Shown: in pieces, positions 11,601-21,365 of the stretch
Layout: each line of letters begins with the position of its first letter
Position numbering within the stretch: position 1 is the stretch's first letter
Source of the DNA: Planococcus citri
Lineage: Eukaryota; Arthropoda; Insecta; Hemiptera; Pseudococcidae
DNA: 64,000 nucleotides
Direction: 5' to 3'
Assembly (NCBI RefSeq): GCF_950023065.1
Contig: NC_088680.1
Coordinates: 10,962,559-11,026,558 of the forward strand
Notes under the pieces: generated by a model
Told to the model about the DNA's origin: nothing
Databases searched by the model: none
The model's input: only the letters and a program-made list of their open reading frames with translations
Made by a program: the position numbers and the translations under genes

Positions 11601-14600
11601 AAACTCGTGAAATAGGGCAAAAATAGCCATTTTTGCAACTTTGATTATCTCTCCTGACTACAAAAACAACTCAAATTGAAAATCCCCACTCTGTTTTTTG
11701 TTTTAGGGTCTGAACTATCGATTGAGCCAATTTTCAACCCGAACACAAAAAAAAGGTCAAAAATTGTTGCCTAGTGTTATCAGCCCTTGAAAGCAAGATA
11801 TCCGAGTGACGGAAAATTGATTGAATGAAATAGAAAATAATATTTGAAAGTGCTTTGTTTGAAATTATGTAGTAGGTACCATCGAGCCAATTTCAATATA
11901 GGAATAATACGAATGTGACCTCATGCCTTAAGACAATGGGTTGAAATTACGCGAGAAATCAAAATTTTAGCCAAAAAATATTTTGAATGGTTTTTGAAGA
12001 ATTTTAGGCCCAAAATTGGATCACGACTCGTGGAATTTTTTTAAAAAAATGTCATACTACAAAAATCAAAGAAGGATTATCTTCGACAGAAAATGAAATT
12101 TTTTTCCGAGCAGTTATGAAAATTTTCACACCAAAATCTACTTACATTGCACATTGAGACGCCATTTATCTTCAATCACATTACCTCCAAATAAATCATT
12201 TAGTGGATTACGTGATCTACATGTCAAATATCTTCCGTCGTCTGTTGCTGAAGGTTGAAAGGTTAGTACACTTACCATGTCGTTGTATGGTGTGTCATTG
12301 TTTTCCTGCGTACGTAAATGAATGCAAAAATTCAAATTAAATTTGATTAAAAAATATAATACGAAGCAGAAGTGCTGATAATCAAAATATACTTCAGATT
12401 TTGACCAAATTCATTGAATGTGGTTTATGTTGATGGTTTTAATCAGTTCTTATGGTATAACTTACTTCAGTAATCCGCAATTTTTGACTGCCTAACGACC
12501 ATGTTATTTCATAAACCGGATATGATCCTTCAGATCGACATTCTATATCGACAGATTTTCCCGCTAATAAATATTCTCGCTTGTTTGTAATATTTACAGA
12601 TGATGGATTCACTATATCAGAATATATTTTTGAAAAAATTACTAATAATTATCACATTGCGATTATTATTTATTACTTATAACGAGGTCATTATTTTGTT
12701 GTCGATCGAGTTTGCATCAACAATAAAGTACAGAATTGATCAACTGTTGTGCCACTTCAGAGAGTGCTGAAAGTAAAAGTTGATTAACAAATTATTTTTG
12801 TGAAATTGTTTCTATTTCTCTCTATATTAAAAAATCAAAACCCGTCAAACAACTTCTGGATGAGAGCGAACGACTCGGAAGTCGGAGTTGTGTTAGTAAG
12901 GCGTTTACAAGACGTTTACAAGACGCTGTATGTTTGTGGTAGTGAGAGTCGAAATACACCGAAAATGTCCGAGTGGTGGAATTGCAATGTGACGTGTATT
13001 AACATAGTACTGTGTTTGTAGTGGTGAGCCTTGGCGCAGCACAAGCCGCGTGAAACAATTGGGTGTTGAAGTAAGGAACAGGAGAAAGGAGAACGGACAG
13101 TGTAGGTGATGAAAGAAGGTAGAGGGACAAGGACAAGGAGAGCGGGAAAGCAGTACATATATTGAAAGAACTGGTCTGGTTCAAGTACAGGAGAGAAGGA
13201 TAGATGAAGCGAGGATGCGGATATCACTAGATCGCCGAAGTACGTCCTGCTATTTGATATGGTTGCGAATTTTCGTAGTTCCCGCGTTATAACGAATTCG
13301 TTCTGCGGTGCCACCGTGGGCAAGAATCCATCGACGCTCAAAAACTGTTATGTGACTTCAATCATCCTGAGGAATCGGTTAGATTTAGTTTTGAGATTTT
13401 AAACTTTCAGGATTTTATTAAATTCAACTGTAGATCGTTATTATGACTGGTTGATTTTTTTGTGAGTTGAAGGAGCCAATTGCTTCGCAAAACTCGAAAT
13501 TTACGGATTTTGAAAGAATCATGGGCTTAATAGATGTTTAGACCCTAAAATTTTCTACAAAATTAGGTATGTTTGAAAGTGCAATAGAAAACAAGATTTT
13601 AAAGCTCAAGTACAAAAAAATATGAAATATCAATTTTTTCCAGAAGTTTTCTTCTATCACGCAGATGACATTTAAACCCACCCTACTTTGTACAGAACTT
13701 TACTTCGCAATGCTATATATTTAATTTCATCTTACATAGATTTTGCTTTAGTTGTTGAAAGAAAAAAACTACGCTTCTTTACGGTCACATGGCAACCATT
13801 TAAATGAGGGGGGTTTTCTGAAAAATACATAAAGGCTATAGGCGCCTAAGAGGGGTGTAATGGTCCCCGAAAACGTTCGAGTTGATATTAGCATGGAAGG
13901 TGGGTACCATTGAGAAACTTCCGCGTGGAAAGTTTCAGATCCACACCCCTTCCCCTTTTTGGCGAACCCCACTTTTCTGAAACTTCAATAACATGTTTCT
14001 CAGCCCCATTTCAACAGATTTTGAAAATTTTTCAGTACGTCATGTATATCTTTATAAGGTTTCCCCACAAAAATTTTCAACCCCCTCCCATCATTATTTA
14101 ATCCTCGAGATGGCGTTTTTTTCATTTTTTATGCATATCAAGAATCAAGATTGCGAGGTACAGTTTTAGAAACGCGTTTTTTGGATGTAATTTTGACCCC
14201 CAAACGTCATGTACTTTTTTCGACATTTTTTCAATGGTGCGGCGTGCTGAAAAGTTGGAAAAATGTGTCTTAGTGGGGGGGGGTGAAATGGGAATTTTGG
14301 CAAATATAAATATCAATGAGTAGGGTGTCATTTTCTTATGATTCGGTACCGCTGGGCACGAATATGACGTCAGATTTTGTTTTACACTCACACAGCCCCT
14401 CCGGAGCCCTAAGCCCCCCTCAATTTTTAATATTTGAAAAATAAACTTACTTTGATTTCATCATCACTTGACAGACAATTTTTAGAAATTCATATTTTAA
14501 AAAAAAAAATGATAAGAAGAAAAAAAAGAATAAATGGGAAGTACAAAAATTGTTATTTAAAATATGAAAAAACAAATCATTTCCTCTTAAAAATAGGTAC

Positions 14601-17600
14601 TTCAATATTTTTCAGAAGGGAGTGTCTCAAATTTTGTTTCATGATTAAAAAAATAGAAGAAGTTAGTAGACTACAAAGTGTCAAACAAACAGGATGTCAT
14701 GTAAAAAAGAGGAAAACAGCAGAACTTTCTGGAGTGAAGGACAACTTTTTCAAATATTTTAAACGTTGGGAATCAAATGAAACCAAAATTCATCACTTTT
14801 CAGTCTTTACCGAGAAATTGTTATGGAATAAAATTAAAAACGGCTCAAATCATTTCATTTTCTGACTTCGAGGAGGTGAGTTGAGTTGATAGCGTTTTTA
14901 TCAGTTTATTCATTAATAGCGACCTCTGGCGTGTATTTTGATATGTCACATGCTTTTTTCTTCACGCATACTTCGCGAATTTGCTCGGTGAGCATATGCT
15001 CATAACATCACTAAGGCTGATGGCTTCCCAGGGGCTATGTGAGTGTAGCAGAAAATCTGACGTCATTTTCGTGCTCAGCGGTATCGAATCATAAGAAAAC
15101 GAGACTAAAATCATTAAAGTAAGTTTATTTTTAAAAATATTAAAAATTGAGGGGGGCTTAGGGCTCCGGAGGGGCTGTGTGAGTGTAAAACAAAATCTGA
15201 CGTCATATTCGTGCCCAGCGGTACCGAATCATAAGAAAACGACACCCTACTCATTGATATTTGTGACGCGACCAGCAATACCATACCATATGTCGGCAAA
15301 AATTTTTTTCGTTTTATTGTGGTTTCTGGTAGTGTTTTTCTTCCTCTTTTCAATGGTGCAAACAGATTTTCAAAATATTAAAATTTGACAAATTTGCAAA
15401 ATTTCAAAGTTGCGTATTTTTTGAAATTCGAAAACCAAAATTCTGAGAAAAACGTTTTTGAAAGTTTGGGTTATTTTTGTAACATTTTTAAAAACCAGTG
15501 AACAGTATTTTTTTTTTTTGACATTTTTTTATGAAAAGCACTTTTGTAAAACCGGTTTTTCACCACTAAAACGACGTGTTTGAGATCGGTGGGTACACCC
15601 ATTCCAAAGTATAGGCTTCATAGTATATGAATAGACAAAAAATTTTTTTTTGATATTTTCTGACTTTTTCCATGAAAACGCGATTATCTCAAAAAAAAGT
15701 TTTCCGACTTATGGTATGGTATCGCTGGTCGCGTCACATTTATATTTGCCAAAATTCCCATTTCACCCCCCCCCCCCCCACTAAGACACATTTTTCCAAC
15801 TTTTCAGCACGCCGCACCATTGAAAAAATGTCGAAAAAAGTACATGACGTTTGGGGGTCAAAATTACATCCAAAAAACGCGTTTCTAAAACTGTACCTCG
15901 CAATCTTGATTCTTGATATGCATAAAAAATGAAAAAAACGCCATCTCGAGGATTAAATAATGATGGGAGGGGGTTGAAAATTTTTGTGGGGAAACCTAAT
16001 AAAGATATACATGACGTACTGAAAAATTTTCAAAATCTGTTGAAATGGGGCTGAGAAACGTGTTATTTAAAAAAAATACAATTTAAACGAAATTTTGAGT
16101 GAGAACATAGGTGTTTGAGGTAAGGAAAATAATCTACGTAAAATTCTCTACGAGATGGAGTAGCTTAAAAAGTTATCCATGCGATAGAAAAAAAGTTATA
16201 AAAACTAAAATTTGTAAAACTCTTGGAAAAAATAGTTTTTCGTATTTAAAATAAGTACCTACATATCTACCTACAAATTTACTCGAAATGTTGAATAAGG
16301 ACATACGTGTTTTGGGTATGGAAGACGATCAAGGTTAAGTTCTGTACAAGATAGAGTAAGTTAGAAAGTTATCAGTGCAATAGAAAACAAGATTTTAAAG
16401 CTCAAGTACCAAAAAATATGAAATATCAATTTTTTCCAGAAGTTTTCTTCTATCACGCAGATAGGAATGGTTGACGGGCCATGAGGGGGGTTTAGGGGGC
16501 GGAGCCCCCCAAGCGAAGTTCCGAGGGCGCAGCCCGAGGAACGAGCCGGGGGTTGGGCCGCGAAGCGGCCAGGGGGCGGAGCCCCCTAGTTTTTTTCAAA
16601 AAAAATTTTCAATGTTTGAAAATACAAACTTTTAGCAGAAGGGCCAAAAGAGGTGGAATACAACCAGAACGGTCAAATCTTTATCATTATCGTTTTGAAT
16701 TTATTTCGCGATATTTTTAGCTAGGTAGTACACTTATTTGTGTTTTTGATCTTGAGAAAAAATTTTAAAAATGGGTCAACTTTCAATATTGAAGCTATAT
16801 CTTCACCTACTGTATGCAAAGTCGATATAATCGAAGCGGAAGCATTTAAAAAAAAAAAATTTCTCACTTGCTATAAAGAGTTCACTATATGTTATTTTCG
16901 TGGATGCATATTGAAAATCCACTAGACATTCATAAACACCTCGATCTTCTATTGTAATATTATAAATTGTTAGATCAGCTAGTTGAGTTGTTGACGTGAA
17001 ACCAGCTTTTCGTTTTAGCGCTGTCGGTGAAGACCAATTTGTTGCAATTGTCGATGATTTTTTTTCTGCATCAAAGCTGAAATAAATGTACAGTAAATCA
17101 TTGCTAATATTACGTGAAGTTTTAGGTTTTTTATTTCATGGTAGTTGGGGCGGATGGCGAAAAAAAAAATGTCGGATACTCTTGATCAAATTCAGTGTAG
17201 ACCTTTATTTCAAGTTCAAGGTCTGTATTCACCCAGAAAATTTCTTAGTTCCGGAGGTGTCCTTGAAGAAGAGATATGGGTCCTCAGAGAGAGACCATTT
17301 TTCTAAAAAAAAAACAACTTTTAAAGTTTTTTTTTCATTCCGTTTCGTATTCTTGAAATGTGTAGGTATAGGAAATATTTAACAGCCGATTTCAGACGTT
17401 TTTTGACATGGATATTATGATCTTGGGCTGAAGGGTTGTTCCGAAATTTGTAAAAGGCAAATTCATGTGGGAGCGGTACCGTTTCACTAAGGACATTTTT
17501 TCAGTTCTCAAAAATGTTGTTACCAGTGTGCCAGTGTGTCATTGTTTCGTTACGGATAAGACGGAATGGAACGAAATTAACATAATTTTGTATAATTTCA

Positions 17601-20600
17601 AATGGAGTCTCATCGTTGACTTATAGTTATTGAATCAAAAATCAAAGGAGTAACAATCGTGCCAAAATGTCGAAGGATATCATTTCTGAAACGAGTCAAA
17701 TATTTGAAATAAGAAATGTTGGGGTTGACGAAGTTCATTGTTTCTTATCTATCAACATTTCATTTTACATGTACATAATTATCATATTGTGGATAAGTGT
17801 AGCCTACATATCAAATGTCCTTACCCATGAATAAGTTCATTCTTTCTATCAAACCACGACACTTTAGAGAAGCTGTCATCTTTATCTTCAGTTGATGCAT
17901 CGCAATACAGAGTGGCATTCTGGCCAAAAGCAAACGTTTGCCTGATTCCTGTATATAGTTAAACAACATATCAATTAATTCATTGAGCATTGAAGGTTTG
18001 CTAAATTTTTCTATATGAAATTGTTTTTTATTGATAACGACTAGGGAAGGAAAAGAGTGCTGTGGCGTGTCAAGTCAAGGGTTTAACAAAAAAAAAAAGA
18101 AAAAAAAAAGAAAGAAAAGAAAGAAACAAACAAACAAATGTACATATAAGTACGAATTTTTGAGAAGGGTATGAAAATCGTAAGGGACAGTCAGATAAGG
18201 AATCCATTGAAAGGAAATCAAAGTGCTTTGGTCTGTCATTCAATCGAGGAATTAGTGGTGGACCCACACACAAAATTCGTTTTGCGGTTCCACTTTCAGA
18301 AGCGTTTTTTCAATCATCGATTTTTTCTGATGTTTATTGTAGTCTATTTTAGAATTGTTTCGTTTACCACATTACATATTAGGACATTTGCATTTCAATG
18401 AAATTTGCTCAAATTAGGTTTAGGCAAGAGTTCACGCTGGATTCAAGCGACTCAAGTGGAAATGACCTCGATCCAAAATTCGCGTAGGTGTATCCAAATT
18501 TTTGGGAAGGAGTGGAAGAATATAAAACACATCAAAAATAAAAAAATAGGAATCAACCGATGAGAAATCAACGGTTGTAACTTATATGTTGTGTGCCAAG
18601 TCCGAAATTGTACAATTCGGGGTTGGTACGGCCAATTTTGTACCATCTCCGAAGTGTCCGGACCAAGCGTGAATATTACTTTTTCATCGGGCTTTGTTCG
18701 TACCATGCCCGGAGGGTCCGGACCAAGTGTTCGACTTGGTACAACTTGTGTTGTGCAAAATCCGATCTGAAGTTTTATGTTGTAGTTGAAAAATATTCAA
18801 TACCCCTCCCCTCCCTCACCCCTAAAAAGGACCCCCTCTCACACACAAATTTAAAATGCGTACATTATATCGGTATTAGGTAATTTGAAAGGTTGAATAG
18901 CATCAATAAGAATAAAATGAGTTAATGTTGTGGGCCTTGAGCCTTGGACATTCTTCTAATTTCAGCTGATATTTTTCCTATGAAGTGAAAAACAATCAGC
19001 CCTAGCGAAGCTCTCAAAAATTGAGAGATACAAAATTTTGAAATGGAAAACGATTAGCCAAGGTGAAACGAGGGCAAGTCCGAAATTGTACAATTCGGGG
19101 TTGGTACAGCCAATTTTGTACCATCTCCGAAGTTCCGGACCAAGTGTGAATATTACTTTTTCATCGGGCTTTGTTCGTACCATGCCCGGAGGGTCCGGAC
19201 CAAGTGTTCGACTTGGTACAATTTGTGTTGTGCATAGTCCGATTTTAAGTTTTATAATGAAGGAATTTGAATTTCATGCCTTTATTTAAAAATTCAAACC
19301 TTGACATTTTAATCAAGTCCAAAACAAATGCGTTTTATTTTTTGATTTATAAATTTTCAACAGCTTTTGCACTCGCAATTAAGTAGGTACCTATTTTTTT
19401 ATTCCAAAACTGAAATTTTTTCAAATTTATTTTTCAAATTTTTAAAATCTTAAAATCAGCTCATCTTTTTGCATATAAAAATATAGGTACATATGTTCCA
19501 ATAATTTAGTTCTTGAATACTAGGGCCTAAGTTTCTCCACTATTCTGAAATTGGCATTTTTTTCAGAGAACAAGACTAAAAAAATGATTTTCTAATCTTA
19601 GAATTATAAATTTTTGAAATGTTGAAACCGGAACAATTATATTTTTACGTCTTCAAAGATACCTAGGCCTCTTATTTAGTTCTTGAATTATGAATTTTTG
19701 AGAGCTTCTGTCCTCGCTTCGCTATAGGGCCAGTTTCTTCATTATTCTGAAATTGACATTTTTTCTTCAGGAAACAAGACTTAAACAAGCGAGGTCCGGG
19801 GGACCTGGCAAGAGGGTTCCCCATAGGGCACGCCTAATTTTATTAAAATATCGGATCAAATAAATTTGAGCATTTGACATGCATAAAGCATCAAAATTAT
19901 GAGTACCATAGGTACTGATAATAAAAAATAAAAACAAATAATTAATTCTAAATCAGTCTCGGATTTGGTATTGAAAATACTAATCACGTAATCACTGATT
20001 GGTCAAGTGTTGACATTTCATTTTCATGTACATTCAGTAGAAATATTTGGCCATGTTTACATTATTTCTAAAATATTAGAAATTAATTTCGATTTTTGAT
20101 TATGTATTTTTGGGGATTTTATTGATATTTCCAAAAAAGAGTGTACTAGTTTTATTAAAGTGAAGTCGGATCAATTCCTTATAAACTTAAACATTCAAAT
20201 TTATAAAAACATCAATATACGTATGCAAACAAATAATTAAAAATTGAGTAATATTCACGCTTGGTCCGGACACTTCGGAGATGGTACAAAATTGGCTGTA
20301 CCAATCCCGAATTGTACAATTTCGGACTTGGTACCTAACATATCCAAAAATCAACGTTCTGGAACGATTTGATAGGAAAAGAGTAGGGTTTTTCTTGTTT
20401 TTTGACTTGGAGAAATCTTGTGTTCTTCCTTCTTCCGTTCAAATTGACGTGTAGGAGGCTGAAATTTGATATTCGCATTTGAAAGGCACATAAATGTGCC
20501 TTTTGAGGGTTTCGACTTTTCAATTTTTTTTTTACTACTAAAATGACTAGTGTTTTCGTGCTTTTTTAAAAATAGTTTTTTATTTTATGTTCATCAAATT

Positions 20601-21365
20601 GACCTGGGAGGCTGACATTTGAGATGTGGATTCGGCGGATTTCTTGAAAGTGCTTTCTTGATGTCCTGATTAAAGCGAGGAATGGTCTAGCTTACTTAAA
20701 CCACGTTGAATGGAAATTGACATGCAAAGGCGAGCTCCACAGGGATGAACTAGGTATCCGAACAAATTGAGGGAATGCACAAAATGAAGCGAGGGACAGC
20801 GTAGGGTTTTAGAGGAGGATAATGCATTTTTTCTTTGAACGTAAGAAAACCCTTATTCTACGCCCCCTCCCTGGTGTGTGTCATTTTTACTTTGATTGTA
20901 GGAACAAAAGTTTTCATCTTCATTTTGATAGCATTCTCTTTTTCCATTGCATATTTGACGTCGGCGGATATGAGTGCCATCATTGCACGGGAATCCTTGC
21001 ACAAAAATACAAATTATTTTAGCTATGAAGTGTATTTTAATGAGTACTGTTTTATATTATGAACATATGAGTTTTTCAAAAACTCAGAAAAATTTTACCC
21101 AAGCAAGATCCTAAACGTTTTCATACCTGTATCGACAAACATGACTAAAGTTCCGTCATCCATGGTAACTTCGTGGAATTTCGCACAAAGCATCTAAAAG
21201 AAAGTGGTCTAGATTAGAAAAATCAAGTTTGGCAGCTGAAAATTTGGTTCTGAAGTCTGGCTGACATATTCTTTCGGCGAACTAAATTTCAGCTCGATCG
21301 AAGTTGGCGAGTTGTAAAAGTTCCATAGTTGATAAACTTACCAAAAGCAGAAATATGAGTATCAT
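8646..21365 (-). CDS. Gene 2: secreted LDLa plus sidestep-like Ig protein (reconstructed)
   Basis: Minus-strand exons: 21342-21365, 21127-21193, 20891-20995, 17825-17948, 16868-17076, 12466-12611, 12146-12305, 10597-10890 and 8646-8668. Lengths sum to 1152 nt, exactly 384 codons, with no internal stop. Order: signal peptide (about residues 1-18), LDLa (31-65), Ig1 (66-176), Ig2 (177-278), an Ig domain equivalent to the fourth sidestep Ig (279-376), tail DEITEKK. The Ig domains carry the B- and F-strand Cys and C-strand Trp and show sidestep-family hallmarks (EDKWRLNVQ; TLSC/ILSCKARN; CSFQIVAAG). Sidestep is a membrane-bound guidance ligand, but this model lacks the later Ig, FN3 and membrane parts and should be secreted. 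The Ig3 exons of gene 3 have no counterpart. Joining leader, LDLa and Ig1 rests on phase, orientation and repetition of the layout in gene 3. Separate LDLa and Ig genes remain possible. Confidence 0.6.
9096..9916. mobile_element. TIR element (GGGTCGGGCAC termini) in a gene 2 intron
   Basis: Termini GGGTCGGGCACGTTGAACCA (left) and TGGTTCAATGTGCCCGACCC (right) are inverted copies with one mismatch, flanked by TA on both sides as expected for Tc1/mariner-type integration. Internal copies of GGTTCAATGTGCCCG occur near 9645-9735, one inverted. It is about 821 bp with no long ORF, so non-autonomous. The left flank also reads ACAGTAG, so the true end could lie some 14 bases further out. Confidence 0.65.
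10597..10890 (-). CDS. Gene 2 fourth-type Ig exon (single exon)
   Basis: 294 nt, phase 1 to 1. It encodes PICKKNETEIHRAL, a B-strand Cys in LLNCEVNANPPP, the Trp in FIWSLN, FNYTPKSDSEFG, the F-strand ILSCKARNTIG, and ends CSFQIVAAG. The extra pair formed by the first and last Cys and the closing xAAG are typical of the sidestep-family domain that normally precedes another Ig domain or FN3. Here it is followed only by a short tail exon. It is highly similar to 24425-24724. Confidence 0.8.
10891..12145. other. Gene 2 intron where the Ig3 exons are missing
   Basis: The left end (to about 10930) aligns with sequence beside the gene 3 Ig4 exon, and 11880-12060 aligns with 25430-25590, between the gene 3 Ig2 and Ig3 exons. 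The stretch that holds both Ig3 exons in gene 3 (24855-25363) is absent. In its place is the foldback element at 11060-11776. Confidence 0.55.
11060..11776. mobile_element. Long hairpin foldback element with TTA flanks
   Basis: Begins CACTAGGCAAC and ends GTTGCCTAGTG. Nearly the entire length pairs with itself, arms about 330 bp each, around a GC-richer centre near 11385-11455. TTA on each side could be a 3-bp target duplication of the kind made by PIF/Harbinger transposases; this is an inference from flank length only. The two ORFs within (11113-11328 and 11178-11432) are by-products of the palindrome. Confidence 0.7.
12146..12611 (-). CDS. Gene 2 Ig2 exons
   Basis: Exons 12466-12611 (phase 1 to 0) and 12146-12305 (phase 0 to 1). 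Motifs: NITNKREYLLAGKSVDIEC, SEGSYP, EITWSLGS, then VSVLTFQPSATDDGRYLTC and EDKWRLNVQ. These are hallmarks of the second Ig domain of sidestep-family proteins. The closest relative is the unit 3 pair at 32229-32693. The last phase-1 base joins in frame to the Ig4-type exon at 10890, allowing Ig3 to be absent without a frameshift. Confidence 0.75.
13985..16070. repeat. Large nested inverted repeat
   Basis: Arms 13985-14460 and 15110-16070 are inverted copies. Landmarks: CATGTTTCTCAGCCCCATTT near 13991 mirrored near 16045, and GGGGCTGTGTGAGTGTAAAA in the right arm near 15171 mirrored near 14377-14397. The right arm is longer because a separate 475-bp element is inserted in it. The single-copy loop (14460-15010) holds the Lys-rich ORF. 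A third partial copy of the inner arm is at 15020-15110. Confidence 0.7.
15263..15737. mobile_element. Nested 475-bp MITE with 33-bp TIRs
   Basis: Starts GTGACGCGACCAGCAATACC and ends with its inverse, GGTATCGCTGGTCGCGTCAC. The terminal repeats extend about 33 bp with roughly two mismatches. ATTT lies on both sides (15259-15262 and 15738-15741). The opposite arm of the host inverted repeat, around 14300-14315, carries the uninterrupted sequence, so this is a clean insertion with a 4-bp target duplication. Confidence 0.8.
16480..16592. repeat. GC-rich palindromic cluster
   Basis: A 110-bp block, far above local GC, built from repeats of GGGGGCGGAGCCCCC with related inverted words (GAAGTTCCGAGGGCGCAGCC, GCCGCGAAGCGGCC). 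The GGGGGCGGAGCCCCC core is a perfect palindrome apart from its centre and occurs at both ends of the block, enclosing smaller hairpins. It sits at the right end of the 3.8-kb insertion and may be part of its terminus. Confidence 0.6.
16868..17948 (-). CDS. Gene 2 Ig1 exons (V-like Ig domain)
   Basis: Two exons, 17825-17948 (phase 1 to 2) and 16868-17076 (phase 2 to 1), form one Ig domain. The B-strand Cys lies in TLYCDAST, the C-strand Trp in KVSWFD, and the F-strand in GVYECLVDF. The second exon has no in-frame ATG, so simple ORF scans miss it. Its length (209 nt) is identical to the paralogous exons at 28110-28318 and 33184-33392. The usual Asp of the D-x-G-x-Y-x-C motif is kept as EDRGVYEC. 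Confidence 0.72.
17949..20890. other. Gene 2 intron between LDLa and Ig1, with repeat insertion
   Basis: The outer parts (17990-18570 and 20335-20830) align closely with 36060-36160 plus 37700-38160 and with 38160-38680 in unit 3. The middle (about 18575-20333) is extra and consists of repeat copies. The A-rich tract at 18086-18120 is the paralogous empty site of the unit 3 LINE. No exon was found in this intron. Confidence 0.55.
18597..20333. mobile_element. Foldback repeat copies with AAGTCCGAAATTG ends
   Basis: A block starting AGTCCGAAATTGTACAATTC appears at 18599-18760 and again at 19077-19250. An inverted copy closes the region at 20255-20333 (ends GAATTGTACAATTTCGGACT), so 19077-20333 is bounded by inverted repeats of about 80 bp. 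Internal short palindromes read CCGGAGGGTCCGG. ORFs at 18593-18883, 18962-19183 and 19038-19289 are by-products of the repeats. Confidence 0.6.
20891..20995 (-). CDS. Gene 2 LDLa exon
   Basis: Phase 1 in and out. Encodes a compact LDLa core: FPCNDG, RRRQICNGKREC, then NEDENFC. Spacing from ECYQ to FC matches the canonical calcium-site stretch C-x-D-G-S-D-E-x-x-C, with the last acidic pair kept. Canonical cysteines 1 and 3, which pair with each other, are absent, leaving the 2-5 and 4-6 pairs. The donor (AAA|GTAAAAATGA) is conserved with the unit 3 copy. If the intron is retained, translation stops 12 codons into it, after NDTHQGGGVE. Confidence 0.7.
21127..21365 (-). CDS. Gene 2 leader exons (signal peptide and linker)
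   Basis: The exon at 21342-21365 encodes MILIFLLL and ends in phase 0 at GTAAG. The exon at 21127-21193 begins ATGCTTTGTGCGAAATTCC and encodes a continuation of the signal peptide (MLCAKF), then HEVTMDDG and LVMFVDTG, ending in phase 1. Cleavage is most likely after Cys-Ala. The internal ATG of the second exon could also start translation, but the paired ATG exon is conserved in all three units. The introns are short and AT-rich. Confidence 0.65.

Larger units (their letters stand above)
12820..16590. mobile_element. Composite 3.8-kb insertion in a gene 2 intron
   Basis: The intron between Ig1 and Ig2 in unit 3 (32880-32930) and in gene 3 (27780-27830) is continuous, whereas in gene 2 it breaks after TTTCTATTTCT near 12815 and resumes at TTCAAAAAAAATTTTCAATG near 16597. 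The insert holds a GC-balanced block (12840-13400), an inverted-repeat structure (13985-16070), a nested MITE, a 90-bp direct repeat (about 13577-13668 and 16375-16465) and a GC-rich palindromic tail (16480-16590). The 143-codon Lys-rich ORF at 14434-14865 in the loop resembles nothing known to me. Confidence 0.6.

Noticed and set aside
12916..13341. 141-codon minus-strand ORF
   Set aside because: Open partly because the block is GC-richer. It is Ser/Leu-rich with no domain, and the block is absent from the same intron in both sister units.
14434..14865. 143-codon plus-strand ORF
   Set aside because: Lys/Ile/Asn-rich composition expected of AT-rich DNA, no recognisable domain, and it lies in the loop of an inverted repeat inside an intron insertion. 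Kept only as part of the repeat.
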